A stretch of 36,901 nt of DNA from Lachnospiraceae bacterium (GTDB lineage Bacteria; Bacillota; Clostridia; Lachnospirales; Lachnospiraceae), in NCBI GenBank assembly GCA_029067205.1, contig JAIEEY010000458.1:1-36901 (forward strand), read 5' to 3'. Below the pieces are notes generated by a model that was given only the letters and a program-made list of their open reading frames with translations, had not been told where the DNA came from and ran no database searches. The first letter of the stretch is position 1, and every line of letters starts with the position of its first letter. Below are positions 30,396 through 36,901 of this stretch, in pieces. The position numbers and the translations under genes were made by a program.

Positions 30396-31481
30396 TTACA
30401 ATAACCAGAGCAGGCAGTAAATGGCATAAAATATTATACCTATGATCCCTGTCAGACCAAACAGCCATTTTTTATATGCCGCTTTATCCAATGGCAGATT
30501 ACCGACCATCTTGCCTGTCTGACCGTTCATGGCAAAAAGATAATTCTCACCGTTCCATGTAGTGCTCAAAAGCCATACTGGAAAAAGGGCATAGGATACT
30601 TTTGCGTTCTGCAGCTGGATACTGCCAGTCTCCTTCGTAACTGTCGAATAGCCCTTGACAGTCTCATAAAAAGCAGCCTCGGCGCTTTTCCTGATCCGGT
30701 CGTTGGCACGTTCTATGCTCTTCTCTGAACTCACATCATATTTATCCGCCAGATAACCTGCCAGATATGCGGTCTGGAAATTAACAACTGCCGAGCAATC
30801 AAAGGGTTCGATGGATTCCATCAGATCATCAGGCATCTTGACAGAGCCGTCCACAGGAACACTTTCAAATTTAATACTTCCCCCCCTGCTTACTGCATAA
30901 TACATTGTCTCAGTATAATCATAGGTATTATCGCTCCAGCGGCGGACTTTGGCTGCTTTATAGCGCATACTGACATTGGCACCAGTGTCAAACAGCCAGA
31001 ACGGAATGTATACCCCTTTCACTTCATCGATATGATTTTGATCCTTAAATACTTTGGGAAGCAGACGTTTCCCTTCATAATGTTTCTGGAGGGCAGCTTT
31101 CGCGGCGTTTTTGTCAATCTTAAACGGAATCACATAATCCGGTTTCAATGCACCTGATAACTGTCCCATCAGGACTACCGGGTTTCCACAGAACGGACAG
31201 GACGTAGCTGCTGTATTCTCATCGCAAGTGATCTCGCCGCCGCAGGATTGGCAGACGTAAGCGTTTAAGCTTCCAAGCTCATCCGCCTGCCAGTCATTTC
31301 CCGAACCCATCTGCCAGCTCATATCGTCCGCCTGGTCACTACTCAACTCACTGTCATAGCTTGCCAGTGTTTCCATCTCAAATTCCGTGTCACAGTAAGG
31401 ACATTTCATTTTTTGTAACGTACTGTCAAAGGCAATGGCGCCGCCGCAGCACGGACATTTGTATTCTTGTATTGCTGCCAT
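30396..31481 (-). CDS. zinc-ribbon membrane protein (YdjG-like)
   Basis: The 361-residue protein starts at ATG 31479-31481 behind AAGGAGG. It carries two zinc ribbons: CPCC...CPYC (about 9-30) and CQSC...CPFC (about 77-98). A middle domain of about 200 residues follows (DYVIPFKIDKNAAKAAL, VKGVYIPFWLFDT, YALFPVWLLSTTW). Two short hydrophobic segments close the C-terminus (WLFGLTGIIGIIFYAIYCLLWLL). It lies between SPFH and TPM genes with 12- and 18-base gaps, so it is one operon. YdjG of B. subtilis, also a zinc-ribbon membrane protein, binds PspA with YdjH. Assignment by architecture and context. Confidence 0.85.
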   Translation of the reverse strand: MAAIQEYKCPCCGGAIAFDSTLQKMKCPYCDTEFEMETLASYDSELSSDQADDMSWQMGSGNDWQADELGSLNAYVCQSCGGEITCDENTAATSCPFCGNPVVLMGQLSGALKPDYVIPFKIDKNAAKAALQKHYEGKRLLPKVFKDQNHIDEVKGVYIPFWLFDTGANVSMRYKAAKVRRWSDNTYDYTETMYYAVSRGGSIKFESVPVDGSVKMPDDLMESIEPFDCSAVVNFQTAYLAGYLADKYDVSSEKSIERANDRIRKSAEAAFYETVKGYSTVTKETGSIQLQNAKVSYALFPVWLLSTTWNGENYLFAMNGQTGKMVGNLPLDKAAYKKWLFGLTGIIGIIFYAIYCLLWLL

Positions 31482-31499
31482 CGTACTCCTCCTTAGGAA

Positions 31500-32726
31500 C
31501 TACCTCACATCACCCTGAGGCTTCTTTGCCCCACATTCCGAACAGAATTTTCCCTTGTTGACTGCCCCGCAGGAGCATACCCAGCCGTTGTTTTCTGCCG
31601 GTTTCGGCGAACCGCATTCCGGGCAGAACTTACCTGTCGCCTCTGCCCCGCAGGAACACTTCCATGCAACTTTTGGTGTTTGGGGCTGCTGTGGCATCTG
31701 CTGCTGTGCCGCCTGCTGCTGCCCCATTGCAAACAGGTTTTGTGCATTCACGCCGCCTCCGGCATTCATGGCCATTCCCATGCCCATAAATCCTGTCATC
31801 GCCCCGGCAGAGTTGGACGCTGCCGCCTTCATGGCATCCGCCTGCGCGCCTACCAATGTTGCACCTGCCATATTGGGATTCTGCAAAACTGCCATGCGCT
31901 GTAACTGCTTGATCATTTCCGCATCTTCCGGTGGCAGGGTGACAGAGCCAAGCGCAATACTGACTACCTTTAGTCCGCGCAGTTCACCCCACTTTGCCGA
32001 AAGAGCAGTATTCATCGCCTCCTCAAGCTCTGTATTGTGGGAAACAATCTGGTTCGGACGCAGTTCCAGATCAGAGAGTCTGCCAAATGCCGGCTGAAGC
32101 GCACTGATAAATTCTGTTTTCAGCTGGCCGTCCAGCTCGCTGCGCTCATAATCCTTCTCCACATTACCGCAGACATTTGCATAAAACAGCAGAGGATCGG
32201 CTATTTTATAGGAGTAAACACCGGAGCAGCGGACAGAGACATCCACGTCCAGACCAATCTTGGAATCCACCACGCGGAAAGGAATCGGATTCGGTGTTCC
32301 AAATTTATTGTCAATCAGTTCCTTTGTATTAAAGTAGTACACCCGCTGATCCTTACCCGTGTCGCCGCCGAACGTAAAACGCTTTCCGATCGTCTTGAAA
32401 GTTTCCTTGATGCCTGTGCCAAGACTCCCCGTGAAAATACTTGGTTCCGTGGAGGTGTCGTATTTGAATTCCCCTGGCTCTGCACATACTTCCACGATTT
32501 TTCCCTGTTCCACGATGATCATGCACTGACCATCTGCCACAGCGACCACGCTGCCATTGGAAATGATGTTATCATTTCCTTTTGTGTTGGAAGAACGGGA
32601 ACTTGTGCGTTTTTTGCCCTTTGTGACTAGGATATCTTTGCCCATCGCCTCGCAGTAGAAAAATTCCTTCCACTGATCTGCAAGTGTCCCTCCGATCGCA
32701 CCCAATCCGGCTTTAATCAACCCCAT
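31500..32726 (-). CDS. SPFH-domain protein with double zinc ribbon (YdjI-like)
   Basis: The 408-residue protein starts at ATG 32724-32726 behind AAAGGAG. Residues about 55-280 form an SPFH/virion-core-like domain (VVAVADGQCMIIVEQGKI, PIPFRVVDSKIGLDVDVSVRCSG in pieces, LRGLKVVSIALGSVTLP). A Met/Gly/Ala- and Gln-rich linker follows (about 300-350), then two zinc ribbons (CSCG...CPECG and CSCG...CSECG). SPFH proteins organise membrane microdomains. In B. subtilis YdjI supports the PspA-YdjGH complex at the membrane. It is the first gene of the operon. A 9-base inverted repeat (32765-32805) lies in the upstream control region. Confidence 0.9.
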   Translation of the reverse strand: MGLIKAGLGAIGGTLADQWKEFFYCEAMGKDILVTKGKKRTSSRSSNTKGNDNIISNGSVVAVADGQCMIIVEQGKIVEVCAEPGEFKYDTSTEPSIFTGSLGTGIKETFKTIGKRFTFGGDTGKDQRVYYFNTKELIDNKFGTPNPIPFRVVDSKIGLDVDVSVRCSGVYSYKIADPLLFYANVCGNVEKDYERSELDGQLKTEFISALQPAFGRLSDLELRPNQIVSHNTELEEAMNTALSAKWGELRGLKVVSIALGSVTLPPEDAEMIKQLQRMAVLQNPNMAGATLVGAQADAMKAAASNSAGAMTGFMGMGMAMNAGGGVNAQNLFAMGQQQAAQQQMPQQPQTPKVAWKCSCGAEATGKFCPECGSPKPAENNGWVCSCGAVNKGKFCSECGAKKPQGDVR

Positions 32727-32764
32727 AATGAAAACTCCTTTCTATATCGCATTTCAATAGTATA

Positions 32765-32805
32765 TTTATGACATGTAGAGACAGTATATCACATTCTGTC
32801 ATAAA
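32765..32805. promoter_or_regulatory. inverted repeat upstream of the SPFH operon
   Basis: TTTATGACA (32765-32773) and TGTCATAAA (32797-32805) are perfect inverted arms 23 bases apart, 40-80 bases before the SPFH start. The minus strand between them contains a TATACT box. It could be an operator for a stress regulator; I could not place a good -35. Confidence 0.45.
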
Positions 32806-32820
32806 AATAAATATTGTGAC

Positions 32821-33123
32821 ATGAAACGACTTATAATTGCGTTGAATCGACAATTATTGCCACGCACTGTAGTATCTATAAACCATGTACAACAATAACT
32901 CATACTTTTTACACAAAAAAATGCACTTCTTGTGGATGATACGCGGCTTCCAAAATACGGCAGGGTGATAGAACTGGTTTCAAAGTACTTTAACCATGTC
33001 ACAATAGGATACGAATTTGGTTACTGTGTCCTGACTCTTGCATGGACGGATGGGATAACTACTGTTCCCGTGAGATATAATACAAAGCTATGGATTTGCG
33101 TTTCAGGGGGAAGAATTGCCTGA
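32821..33123 (+). pseudogene. IS transposase remnant (IS4-like)
   Basis: One frame reads MKRLIIALNRQLLPRTVVSI, an in-frame TAA after 25 codons, then LVDDTRLPKYGRVIELVSKY, FNHVTIGYEF, TLAWTDGITTVPVRY and a stop at 33123. The spaced DD, the phrase WTDG and PV resemble the N-terminal part of a DDE transposase. Only about 100 residues are left of an expected 400 or so. No terminal repeats were found. The rest of the 32727-33211 gap shows only the hairpin at 33150. Confidence 0.6.
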
Positions 33124-33149
33124 TTGGATAAATTCGTTTCATTGTTGTG

Positions 33150-33181
33150 CTGAACTGCCTCTCACGCAAGAGGCAGTTCAG
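33150..33181. terminator. strong hairpin after the CAP-domain gene
   Basis: CTGAACTGCCTCT (33150-33162) and AGAGGCAGTTCAG (33169-33181) form a perfect 13-pair stem with a 6-base loop. It is 31 bases after the CAP gene's stop. It lacks a T-run on either strand, so it may protect the mRNA end rather than terminate by itself. Confidence 0.55.
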
Positions 33182-33211
33182 ATCTGTTCAAAAGAAGGAA
33201 AAGTGTATATC

Positions 33212-34765
33212 CTATCTGGGGTATTTTAAAACCACGGCGATATAATTTCCGTCATTTCCGTCTATAGTAAACATAGATTGTCCATTGTCTGTAATGGTGA
33301 ACCGGCTTAACTCGGTGAACATTCCCGACACATCGTCATAACGGTAAAGAACTGCCTGTTTCCCAGCATTCTCTGCGCCCCAGCCAACGTGTATATTCAC
33401 GGAAGCCGGAAGTGCCCCCACAGATGTCAGCTCAAAACTGCGTTTCGCCGCTGCATTTGTCTTGACCTGTTCTAGAAATTCTGTCTTATAAGAAAGTGCC
33501 ACATTCCAGGATGCAGGGTTGGACTGCACATTTGTTCCATCAAAGCTTAATACAATATCGCTGTCAATATGTAATGCACAAAGAATATTTCTGCCAGAAA
33601 GGAGGCTCATTGTTTCTGCTGGAACTTCAAATCTGTTTCCCGTAAGAATGTCGGCAGTACCACCATCTGGGATTCCGGCGATCAGGGCATTTGCCGCAGT
33701 CCAGTCCGTATTCAGGATATGTTCCTCCGGCTGTACATTGTCAGGATCAAAGAAGTTTACCGTGTAGGATAAATTGACTCCACCTCCTGTGATCACTACC
33801 TCAAATGTATCTCCTGCATGATATCCGTCAATCCTGTCTGGACGAAAAATGATGCAACCTTTCTGACCATATCCGCCATTATCTACATTGAAATATCCGT
33901 TTGAAACGCCAGAAGAAAAGTTCCAGGTCATACCATCACGGACTCTCTTTAATGTGACATGTACGGCGTTTTTGTCCACACTGCTGCCAATTGAGACAGA
34001 CCAGGGAAATTTGGTGCCAAAATATTCGACTGGCATGTTTTGTGCCGGCCAGGCAACCTGGGTTTCCGATGCAGAACGGCTCCTGTCAAAACAATACAGA
34101 GCGGAATAGGTTCCCCCTGGTCCATAGACTGCCCCGAAGCCGGTCTGTCCCATAGATGGATTCAGAATCCAGCGTCTGTGTCCCACGCGGTCAATATTGC
34201 TGGAATCCCCGTCTTCCATCCATGATTGTACGATTGTCTGATTTAAGGAACAATTCCAGGATGCCATTGCAATATTACAGCTGGATGCGCCATCGTATCC
34301 GAGCTTGTACATGCTATCATTCATTCCAGCAGGTTTCGAGGGACTGTGACTCAAAGCATGGTTCGCGTAGTTGACCAGAGCGGCAGCCTGCGCTTTCCTG
34401 TTATACTCTTCATTGAGTGTCACATTGTCCTGCAGTCCGGCAATGTACCGTATTTGGTTCATCGTCTTCATGGCAGCATTGAGCGTGTCCTGTGATAAGA
34501 CACCCGCATTGCTATACGGCGATGTCAACTGTGGCTCTGTCACGAAAGTAAGTGGATCGTTTAACGAAATTCCATCACTCTTAATACGTGCACTGATCTC
34601 GGCTTGTGTATGATAAGCCACATTGAGCCGGCTTTGGGATTCCTCCGCTGCATGTACCGAAGAGATATCTCCCAGACCATTCCATGATGTTGTGAAAACC
34701 ATTGTGGCAGCAGCCATTGCAGCGAATGCCTTCCGCAGCTTTGTTTTAAAGTTCTGATTATACAT
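33212..34765 (-). CDS. secreted CAP/SCP-domain protein
   Basis: The start is ATG 34763-34765 (MYNQNFKTKLRKAF), or the in-frame ATG two codons earlier; both follow AAAGGAAG, and the shorter one has better spacing. The roughly 517-residue precursor has a signal peptide (basic start, AAMAAATMVFTTSW, cleavage near VHA-A at about 40). A CAP domain (about 85-235) has NQIRYIAGL, HALSHSP with the conserved His, CNIAMASWN and GHRRWILNPSM. The CAP cavity His and Glu-type positions look present. Two beta-rich domains without anchor motif follow. It is predicted extracellular. Bacterial CAP proteins are linked to cell-wall or host interaction; no substrate can be named. Confidence 0.88.
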   Translation of the reverse strand: MYNQNFKTKLRKAFAAMAAATMVFTTSWNGLGDISSVHAAEESQSRLNVAYHTQAEISARIKSDGISLNDPLTFVTEPQLTSPYSNAGVLSQDTLNAAMKTMNQIRYIAGLQDNVTLNEEYNRKAQAAALVNYANHALSHSPSKPAGMNDSMYKLGYDGASSCNIAMASWNCSLNQTIVQSWMEDGDSSNIDRVGHRRWILNPSMGQTGFGAVYGPGGTYSALYCFDRSRSASETQVAWPAQNMPVEYFGTKFPWSVSIGSSVDKNAVHVTLKRVRDGMTWNFSSGVSNGYFNVDNGGYGQKGCIIFRPDRIDGYHAGDTFEVVITGGGVNLSYTVNFFDPDNVQPEEHILNTDWTAANALIAGIPDGGTADILTGNRFEVPAETMSLLSGRNILCALHIDSDIVLSFDGTNVQSNPASWNVALSYKTEFLEQVKTNAAAKRSFELTSVGALPASVNIHVGWGAENAGKQAVLYRYDDVSGMFTELSRFTITDNGQSMFTIDGNDGNYIAVVLKYPR

Positions 34766-34807
34766 TTTCATATCTTCCTTTCCGTTCTTTTCAGAAACAT
34801 TTTTTTG

Positions 34808-34837
34808 ATTATACTCCGTTTGGTAAAATGCTGTCAA
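34808..34837 (-). promoter_or_regulatory. promoter of the CAP-domain gene
   Basis: On the minus strand TTGACA (34832-34837), 18 bases, TATAAT (34808-34813), about 40 bases before the start codon. Confidence 0.7.
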
Positions 34838-34860
34838 TGGGTGATAATGCTATCAGCACG

Positions 34861-34889
34861 TTGTACAATCCGTGTCTGCTGTATATAAT
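34861..34889 (+). promoter_or_regulatory. rightward promoter before the agr-like remnants
   Basis: TTGTAC (34861-34866), 17 bases, TATAAT (34884-34889), back-to-back with the CAP promoter. It lies about 180 bases before the response-regulator remnant. Nothing else is seen in 34890-35060. Confidence 0.55.
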
Positions 34890-35067
34890 GTAAATAACCG
34901 TTTTTAATGACAATTACTATTTTTAGTAGTGGCAAATGTTTTAGGGTGTCTTAACAGAGTATTGTAACAAAGCTGAATTATTAGTGATATTTCACAACAA
35001 AAAAGATGCGTTTCACAGCATTTCATTGTCGCTATTCAGACATAAAAACGATAATTAGGAAAAGGGA

Positions 35068-35294
35068 GTGAAAAAATTCGGATCGTAATATGTGATGATG
35101 AAAAGGAAATCAGGGAATCGTATGCGGGGAAAATCAGACAGCTCTATCCACATGCAGACCTCGTGCAATATCAGTCGGGTAAGGAGCTTCTTACGGAAAG
35201 ACAAAAGCCGGATATTTTGCTGCTTGACATTCACATGCCAGGCAGAAACGGAATGGAAACGGAAAGGCAGCTGCGTCGCAAAAATGATGGGTGA
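35068..35294 (+). pseudogene. response regulator receiver domain, truncated (AgrA/LytTR-like)
   Basis: From GTG 35068, behind GGGA, the sequence reads KKIRIVICDDEKEIRES only if one A is added to the A6 tract at 35071-35076. It then continues YAGKIRQLYPHADLVQYQSG, KPDILLLDIHMPGRNGME and stops at 35292-35294. The acidic pair DD and the phospho-acceptor D in LLLDIHMPG are present. The receiver domain ends before its conserved Thr and Lys, and no output domain follows. Thus both ends are damaged. The style matches AgrA/VirR-type regulators paired with a GHKL kinase, and a kinase fragment follows. Confidence 0.8.
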
Positions 35295-35434
35295 TATAGA
35301 GATGCCAATGTCGCGCCTGCGCAGTAAAGAGTTTTCGGGTATAATATTGCAATATGTAAAAAATAAGCAGCTATTTGCAGACAAAAATTTGTCGAGTAAG
35401 CAAATCTGTATGGTTTTTTGCCTGTATCAATGTA

Positions 35435-35451
35435 AGGAACTGTAGAAAAAT
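35435..35451. repeat. AGGAACTGT repeat, left half only
   Basis: AGGAACTGTAGAAAAAT matches the left arm of the hairpin family and is the exact complement of the right arm of copy 3. It stands just before the kinase fragment, at a point where the agr-like genes are broken. Confidence 0.5.
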
Positions 35452-35470
35452 GGAGGAATGAGGAGTTACA

Positions 35471-35953
35471 GTGGGGCATTATCTTGATTATATCTTCGAT
35501 ATGGAGGAAATCATTGGGGAAATGTCGTTTCCGTGTAGTACTGGTAATCCGATGGTAGACATTTTACTTGGAAATAAACTGGGGATTGCGAAAGGGAATG
35601 GTGTCGATGTACATTGTTCCCTGACTTTGCCGTATCCTTGTCCGGTGCATGATATTGATTTCTGTATTATTCTGTCAAATGCTTTAGATAATGCGATTTG
35701 CGCTTGTAACAAAGTACAGGAACAGGAGGCATTTAAAAATGTGGAACAGTATAAACGCGTGACAGGAGACATACAGGGAGATTTTATTTTGATAGAGATT
35801 GAGAACAGTTTTGAGGGCAGGGTGTTCGAGGAGGGAACAGGACTGTCGAATATCAGGAAAATCGCTGAAAAATATCAAGAGGCGGCGAACATTAAGAGCG
35901 ATAATAAAATCAATGGTGTCATTAGGAACTACAATAATATTATATGTGCATAG
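35471..35953 (+). pseudogene. GHKL histidine kinase, ATPase-domain fragment (AgrC-like)
   Basis: A 160-residue open frame carries the second half of a GHKL sensor kinase: TGNPMVDILLGNKLGIAK, the N-box SNALDNAICAC, FILIEIENSFEG and the G-box GTGLSNIRKIAEKY. The membrane sensor region and the phospho-accepting His are absent. The last part (beyond about residue 140) departs from the family and ends inside the hairpin repeat at 35924-35978. With the truncated response regulator upstream, this is the wreck of an agr/com-type quorum-sensing pair. The open frame is probably not functional. Confidence 0.8.
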
Positions 35954-35978
35954 TATATATTGCGCATTTACAGTTCCT
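35924..35978. repeat. AGGAACT hairpin repeat, divergent copy
   Basis: AGGAACT (35924-35930) and AGTTCCT (35972-35978) bound a 55-base AT-rich segment with ATATGTGCA...TGCGCAT in the middle, echoing the loop of the family. It cuts the end of the kinase fragment. Confidence 0.55.
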
Positions 35979-36018
35979 GATGCAATCTATTATAGAATTT
36001 TTATGTTTGTTATCAACT

Positions 36019-36179
36019 AGTACAGCGTTGCATTAATTTTGAAGTAATAGGCGCCTGATATTTGTGTCAGGACAAGTCGGAAGAAGTCAACAATGCGGTG
36101 GCATTGTTGACTGACGACAGCGCTGTACTGGCGCAAAGAGCAGGTGCATATTACTCGATTAATAATGCAATGCTGTACT
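36019..36179. repeat. 161-base element with long imperfect inverted ends
   Basis: The ends AGTACAGCGTTGCATTA (36019-) and TAATGCAATGCTGTACT (-36179) match with one mismatch, and similarity continues inward for about 50 bases (GAGTAATA.GC.CCTG). The centre holds a perfect hairpin, GTCAACAATGC GGTG GCATTGTTGAC (about 36087-36112). No coding capacity was seen. It looks like a MITE or a large structured RNA element; it is a third repeat family distinct from the other two. Confidence 0.7.
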
Positions 36180-36208
36180 GGTGTTCCATTCGGCCAGAAA
36201 TTGAAATA

Positions 36209-36835
36209 CTAGGAAACCATGACGATCCGAATTTCAGTGGCATGGAACACATCATTTTCAAAGCTGCCCTTCAGTTCGACACACAGACCTTTCACAATAT
36301 TCTGAAATGTGGCTTCAGTATCCTCGTAGCTGTCTCCGCCATTGTGAATGGTTCTCGTATAGAAACGGGTATTTTCCTCATAGGCTACCATGATCAATTC
36401 AGAATCGGGAATCTCTGCGTCAGGGGAAGGACCGCCGCCTGCAATGGAACCATCGTCAAGAACTTCTGTGAAATTCTCAGCAATATAAAAAGAATCCCCA
36501 TCGATTTTCCATACAGTACCCTCGAAATCCGCGTCAACGACAGATGCTATTTCCGGCGGCAGGACATGCCATTTTCCCTCTGTGTTATTTTGATCGGCGC
36601 TGTCTGCATTTTTTGCATTTTCTGTGTTTTCTGCATTGGAAGTGTCAGTATTTGCGTCCTCCTGTGGTGCGCCTGTCGCCGAAAGCTCTGTGTTGGCAGA
36701 AGCAGACGATGGCAGGTCAACGGTCTGGCTGTTGACCGGATCAGGTGCGGGGCTGGAACTGCAGCCGACTGCCAACAGGCTGGATATACAGGCAGCACCC
36801 AATAATCCGATTGCGTTTTTCATTTGTTTTTTCAT
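36209..36835 (-). CDS. lipoprotein of unknown function
   Basis: The 208-residue precursor starts at ATG 36833-36835 behind AAGGAGG. It has a lipobox LLAVGC with Cys at about 25, so it is lipid-anchored outside the membrane. A low-complexity linker rich in Ser, Asn, Asp, Thr and Glu (about 26-90, with NAENTENAKNADSAD) leads to a compact C-terminal domain (about 100-208). That domain has beta-strand patterns: FEGTVWKIDGDSFYIAE, LIMVAYEENTRFYTRTI and HATEIRIVMV. This is an OB-like or DUF5666-like arrangement, which I cannot confirm. The gene stands alone at the right edge of the window. Confidence 0.85.
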   Translation of the reverse strand: MKKQMKNAIGLLGAACISSLLAVGCSSSPAPDPVNSQTVDLPSSASANTELSATGAPQEDANTDTSNAENTENAKNADSADQNNTEGKWHVLPPEIASVVDADFEGTVWKIDGDSFYIAENFTEVLDDGSIAGGGPSPDAEIPDSELIMVAYEENTRFYTRTIHNGGDSYEDTEATFQNIVKGLCVELKGSFENDVFHATEIRIVMVS

Positions 36836-36901
36836 AAAAAATCCTCCTTGGTATGTGTTTGAATATTATTTGGTTCCTGACAGTTTTCTATTATCTGTCT
36901 A

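Noticed and set aside
31555-32097. 180-residue rightward frame inside the SPFH gene
   Set aside because: Antisense shadow of the Ala/Gly/Gln-rich C-terminal part of the SPFH protein, with no start signals.
35092-35445. 117-residue rightward frame over the response-regulator remnant
   Set aside because: The receiver-domain frame in the same region is clearly the biological one; this frame has no ribosome binding site and no recognisable motif.
36062-36805. 247-residue rightward open frame opposite the lipoprotein gene
   Set aside because: It is the antisense of a well-supported lipoprotein gene with ribosome binding site and lipobox; its product is cysteine-rich and unlike any protein, and its start lies inside the inverted-repeat element.
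1-36901. CRISPR arrays, tRNA or rRNA genes
   Set aside because: No regularly spaced repeats, cloverleaf-like segments or rRNA-conserved stretches were recognised on either strand; reading by eye could miss a single tRNA.

Overview
The window looks like a piece of chromosome from an anaerobic, gut-type Firmicute, most likely a Lachnospiraceae/Clostridia member. Supporting signs are strong AGGAGG-type ribosome binding sites, moderate-to-low GC, an [FeFe]-hydrogenase-type sensor, a B12-binding radical SAM protein of the DUF4080 type, agr-like GHKL/response-regulator remnants, a degraded Tn4451/TndX-type serine recombinase and several families of small hairpin repeats in the intergenic spaces. 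No rRNA, tRNA or CRISPR array was seen.

Left part (1-9.2 kb): a leucine-rich-repeat remnant, an unknown gene, then housekeeping genes tatD and rsmA (ksgA), convergent with mscL, which carries a zinc-ribbon tail. A leftward cluster (4035-6211) holds a DUF4303-like protein, a frameshifted DUF4241 gene, a small lipoprotein and an unknown protein. It looks like a set of toxin-immunity-type genes without their toxin. A rightward radical SAM gene and a leftward HD-domain gene follow, convergent on a terminator.

9.2-12.9 kb: an M20 peptidase gene is broken by an in-frame stop and cut off by a degraded mobile element (about 9836-12790). The element holds an RsmC-like methyltransferase, a frameshifted GNAT acetyltransferase, a small membrane protein and a serine recombinase with an internal stop and a deletion. 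After it come free-methionine-(R)-sulfoxide reductase and a membrane-dipeptidase-type M19 enzyme, both leftward.

14.6-22.6 kb is the most interesting part. A tightly overlapping leftward operon encodes an AAA/ABC-type ATPase, an HNH nuclease and a DUF262 protein. The first two resemble a Septu (PtuA/PtuB) pair, and the DUF262 (GmrS/BrxU-type) partner makes it a candidate three-component defence system. Divergent from it is a soluble receptor that fuses ferredoxin clusters, an H-cluster-like hydrogenase domain, an extra Fe-S domain and a chemotaxis signalling domain. Then come two adjacent small paralogues sharing an F-V-W-W motif, a PIN-like nuclease and a Nudix hydrolase.

22.7-29.5 kb: a four-gene leftward operon (membrane protein, winged-helix regulator, FtsX-like permease, ABC ATPase) with a consensus promoter overlapped by a palindromic operator. 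Next are a zinc-ribbon membrane protein and a Mef-like MFS efflux gene. The MFS gene is preceded by a 12-residue leader peptide and two mutually exclusive hairpins, an apparent ribosome-mediated attenuator.

29.5-36.9 kb: a three-gene module resembling Bacillus subtilis ydjI-ydjG-ydjH (SPFH protein, zinc-ribbon membrane protein, TPM/YgcG protein) without its PspA partner. Then come an IS transposase remnant, a secreted CAP-domain protein, decayed agrA/agrC-like genes bounded by hairpin repeats, a 161-bp element with long inverted ends and a lipoprotein. Three repeat families recur in the spaces between genes and appear twice at sites of gene decay.
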